A DNA stretch of 64,000 nt from CAUZFZ01 sp963579025 (GTDB taxonomy: Bacteria > Planctomycetota > Planctomycetia > Planctomycetales > Planctomycetaceae): the NCBI GenBank assembly GCA_963579025.1, contig CAUZFZ010000011.1:1-64000 (forward strand), in the 5' to 3' direction. Within the stretch, counting starts at the first letter, position 1. Each line of letters starts with the position of its first letter. The position numbers and the translations under genes are program-made. Below, piece after piece: positions 61,685 through 64,000 of this stretch. Below the pieces are notes generated by a model. It did not search any database and was not told where the DNA came from. It was given only the letters and a program-made list of their open reading frames with translations.

Positions 61685-62763
61685 GGTGTTTCGTGCAGCG
61701 CTGTCGAAACATCGGGCGAGTCAGGCGACCCGCCGCATTTAGTTGTATCGCTGTCTGCCGCGTTGCCGTTTGTCACGCCGTGCTGAGTTCGCTGGTCCAG
61801 GCCGATGAAGTCGTTGTTCAGGCCTCGACCGCTCGCAGCCGGATCACCATTACGGGTGAGATACTTGAGTACAACGGTCGCTTTCTGGTCATTCAGACTG
61901 GCACGGGTACTGGTCAACAACGATACAGCGCCGCCGAAGTTGTGTCGGTCAAAACCAGCTACACGTCCGCGCACACGGCCGGTCTGCGTCTTTTCAAAGC
62001 CGGTAAGGGCGAGCTGGCACTCCGGGAGTTTGAAACGGCGGTTAGCCAGGAGCCACGAACCTGGGTCCGGCGCGACATTCTGGCACTCCTGATTCGATGC
62101 GCTCTGCGAGCGGACGATTTCGCGACTGCCGGGTCCCGCTTCAAAATGCTGTATGAGAGCGATCCCGATTCTCCGCAAATCGCCGTCATTCCGCTGTACT
62201 GGTCGAACAAACCTGCGCGCGGAGCAGCACGACTTCAAGCTGTGAAGTGGTTGACCGACGAGCAATTCGTGATGCGGCTCGTGGGAGCAAGCCTGTTGAT
62301 GTTCGATCCCGAGTACGCAGAATCCGCTCGCGACACGATGAAAGAACTGCGGCGTGCACCGGGCGAGCAGATCCGCGAATTCGCCTGGTGGCAGCAGTGG
62401 CGGCTGAGCATCCACTCGAAAGAAGTCAGCGACTTCGACATCGAACGCTGGGAAGATCGAATCGTCGGTATCGCACCCGTCATGCGAGCCGGTCCGTATT
62501 TCGTGCTGGGACAGGGCTACCTGGTACGACAGGACTTCGATCTGGCAGCCGCGGCGTTTCTGCAGCTCCCCCTGGTCTATCAGTCCGATCACCCGATCAC
62601 CGGGCAGGCCTGCTTCGAGGCCGGTCAGTCGCTGGCTCGAATCGGCCAAACGGAAGAAGCCGCCCGGCTTTATCGGGAGGTGATCGACCGCTTCCACTGG
62701 ACGCCAGCAGCGCGGTCGGCCGAGTCGTTGCTCAATCGGTCGCCGGAAGCAGACACTCCGTAG
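61681..62763 (+). CDS. TPR-like exported protein
   Basis: 360 residues from GTG 61681, overlapping the protease stop (GTGA), so translation is coupled. A signal-like hydrophobic start (AAFSCIAVCRVAVCHAVLSSL) is followed by helical repeats (GLRLFKAGKGELALREFETA, then ALRADDFATAGSRFKMLY, EAGQSLARIGQTEEAARLYREV) that read as tetratricopeptide-like units. TPR proteins assemble complexes. Its overlap with the protease suggests a shared periplasmic task, possibly substrate delivery. Family not recognised beyond the repeats. Confidence 0.7.
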   Translation: MRCFVQRCRNIGRVRRPAAFSCIAVCRVAVCHAVLSSLVQADEVVVQASTARSRITITGEILEYNGRFLVIQTGTGTGQQRYSAAEVVSVKTSYTSAHTAGLRLFKAGKGELALREFETAVSQEPRTWVRRDILALLIRCALRADDFATAGSRFKMLYESDPDSPQIAVIPLYWSNKPARGAARLQAVKWLTDEQFVMRLVGASLLMFDPEYAESARDTMKELRRAPGEQIREFAWWQQWRLSIHSKEVSDFDIERWEDRIVGIAPVMRAGPYFVLGQGYLVRQDFDLAAAAFLQLPLVYQSDHPITGQACFEAGQSLARIGQTEEAARLYREVIDRFHWTPAARSAESLLNRSPEADTP

Positions 62764-62832
62764 CCGAAGTCACCAGACTTTGGTCATTCGTGCCGTCTGG
62801 AAACCTGACCAAAGTCTGACGAATTCGGCTAC
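62760..62832. repeat. 26-bp inverted repeat, family B copy 2
   Basis: GTAGCCGAAGTCACCAG... (62760-62785) and ...CTGACGAATTCGGCTAC (62807-62832) match at 23 of 26 positions. The left arm includes the stop codon of the TPR-like gene (TAG 62761-62763). Same family as 22047-22109; it probably ends this operon. Confidence 0.65.
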
Positions 62833-62862
62833 GGCAGACCAAGAGCTACCGAGTCCCGCTAG

Positions 62863-64000
62863 TCAGAGCAACTCCGTGATCGGCTCGCTGTCAGTCAGGA
62901 TCGGAACCGGGCGGCCGGCGTGGTCGTTGAAGGCCTGAGACGGGTCGATCCCCATGACGCGGTAGATTGTCGCCAGGAGGGCCCCCGGTTTCAGGGCGCG
63001 ACGGATGGGATGCTCGGCTTTGCTGTTCGTCTCACCAACGAACTGGCCACCACGCAGTCCCCCGCCAGCGACCATAGCCGAGATCGCGTTACCCCAGTGA
63101 TCGCGGCCGGGGATCGGAATTCCAGGCTGGCCTTTGTTGAGTCGCGGTGTGCGACCGAATTCACCCATCACGACCAGCAGAACGTCGTCCAGCATGCCGC
63201 GGATTTCCAGATCGTCGAGCAGCGCCGCAACGGCCTGGTCAACGACTGCGAGTTTCGGTCCGTGACCTTTTTCGATCCGCGAGTGATCGTCCCAGTGCGG
63301 CATGTCGACCGTCACGAAACTGACACCGGCTTCCACCATGCGGCGGGCCATCAAGGTGTAGTGGCCCCACGGACCGCGTCCGTACTTGTCTCGTAATCGA
63401 GGGTCTTCGCGCTCCATGTCGAGCGCTTCGCGAGCCTGCGGTGAGGACAGCAGGTCGACCGCCTGCTGCTGGCAGCGGTCCATCGAGTCCATCATGCCGG
63501 ACTGGTCAATATCGCGACGAATTCCGTCGAGTCGATCCAGCAGGCTCAGTCGCGACGCCGAGCGAGCCTGATCGGACTTCTGGATGCTCGCCAGGACTTC
63601 CGGTGGCTTGATGGCGGCGTTTGACGTCGCGGCGAGATACCGTTGCTGGTTGTTGACTTGAAACGGGTTGTACGCCGTGCCCAGATAAGCTCCTCCCTGA
63701 TAGCCGGGATAGATGTAAACGCTGTGAGCCGACGGAAGACCGACGTACGGCGGCATCCCCGGCTGATTCGCTCCGCGAACGCGGGCGACGTACGACCCGA
63801 CCGACGGGAACATCTGAGCCTTGTTGACCGACGTTGATCCAAAGCGTCCCGTCAGCATCCAGTGCGCGGCGGCGAAATGATCGCCGTTGTCGTGATGCAG
63901 CGAGCGAATGAAGGCCATTTTGTCGGCGTGTTTTGTGTGCAGCGGCATCGACCCGGAAACGAACATCCCGGGCACATTCGTCTGCAGAGCATCCCACGGT
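62863..64000 (-). CDS. DUF1501 protein, cut by the window end
   Basis: The open frame runs to the right edge, so the N-terminus is missing; 378 residues are visible. Diagnostic segments are DALQTNVPGMFVSGSMPLHT, DHFAAAHWMLTGRFG, MARRMVEAGVSFVTVDMPHW and VVMGEFGRTPRLNKGQ with RDHWGN. This is a standard DUF1501 protein; its probable DUF1549/DUF1553 partner would lie beyond the window. The repeat 62760-62832 separates it from the TPR gene. Confidence 0.88.
   Translation of the reverse strand, partial: PWDALQTNVPGMFVSGSMPLHTKHADKMAFIRSLHHDNGDHFAAAHWMLTGRFGSTSVNKAQMFPSVGSYVARVRGANQPGMPPYVGLPSAHSVYIYPGYQGGAYLGTAYNPFQVNNQQRYLAATSNAAIKPPEVLASIQKSDQARSASRLSLLDRLDGIRRDIDQSGMMDSMDRCQQQAVDLLSSPQAREALDMEREDPRLRDKYGRGPWGHYTLMARRMVEAGVSFVTVDMPHWDDHSRIEKGHGPKLAVVDQAVAALLDDLEIRGMLDDVLLVVMGEFGRTPRLNKGQPGIPIPGRDHWGNAISAMVAGGGLRGGQFVGETNSKAEHPIRRALKPGALLATIYRVMGIDPSQAFNDHAGRPVPILTDSEPITELL

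Noticed and set aside
61483..62697. 404-codon open frame antisense to the protease/TPR pair
   Set aside because: Shadow of two well-supported genes; composition is basic and repetitive with no motif.

Overview
The window looks like a chromosomal segment from a planctomycete, most likely order Planctomycetales; the genus cannot be named from sequence alone. The evidence is four DUF1501 proteins with twin-arginine-type leaders, one DUF1549/DUF1553 protein encoded beside a DUF1501 gene and a pre-peptidase-domain protein, a PVC-type cytochrome c fusion protein, a SUMF1-domain lipoprotein beside a broken sulfatase, fairly high GC, frequent GTG/TTG starts and many genes without a Shine-Dalgarno (SD) sequence.

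Region 1 (1-7504) is the right part of an integrated element that ends at a tRNA-Gln(UUG) gene. It carries a DUF4259-like protein, a replication-relaxation protein, five small genes (two of them paralogous), an excisionase-like HTH protein and a tyrosine recombinase facing the tRNA. The recombinase is split by one in-frame TAA just before its catalytic TGARRSE motif, so the element is probably immobile. Each of the five small genes is followed within 3-19 nt by a strong hairpin. Four of the five hairpin loops carry GCCC(C)TG in one orientation or the other. This insulated single-gene layout is the least conventional structure in the window.

Region 2 (7.7-16 kb) is core and housekeeping: a SWIM/SNF2 helicase, a degenerate Gfo/Idh-like protein, a nucleotidyltransferase-like protein, MetY and a zinc alcohol dehydrogenase. 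Region 3 (16-25 kb) holds a large secreted protein with an internal duplication and the typical planctomycete DUF1549/DUF1553 - DUF1501 - PPC cluster. Region 4 (24.8-31 kb) has SelB with a 48-codon ORF and a zinc-phospholipase-like gene, then a secreted proline/alanine-rich protein, a thioredoxin-like protein and CorA. Region 5 (31-38 kb) has RNase R, whose open frame runs back into a dead sulfatase, then a SUMF1-type lipoprotein, a RecA-fold ATPase with a histone-H1-like tail, a TolB-like propeller and a VanZ-like protein.

Region 6 (38-49 kb) has a soluble Ser/Thr kinase with lower GC, two solitary DUF1501 genes, small membrane proteins, a zinc-ribbon membrane protein, a DUF2071 protein and a glycosyltransferase. 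Region 7 (49-64 kb) has a 1406-residue dehydrogenase/HEAT/cytochrome/PmoA-like fusion, a PLP-dependent dehydratase, a Gfo/Idh oxidoreductase, RecA, an HtrA-like protease overlapping a TPR-like gene, and a DUF1501 gene cut by the window end.

Intergenic spaces hold several families of imperfect palindromes. At least five families have two copies in this window, and one family of about 190 bp creates spurious ORFs.
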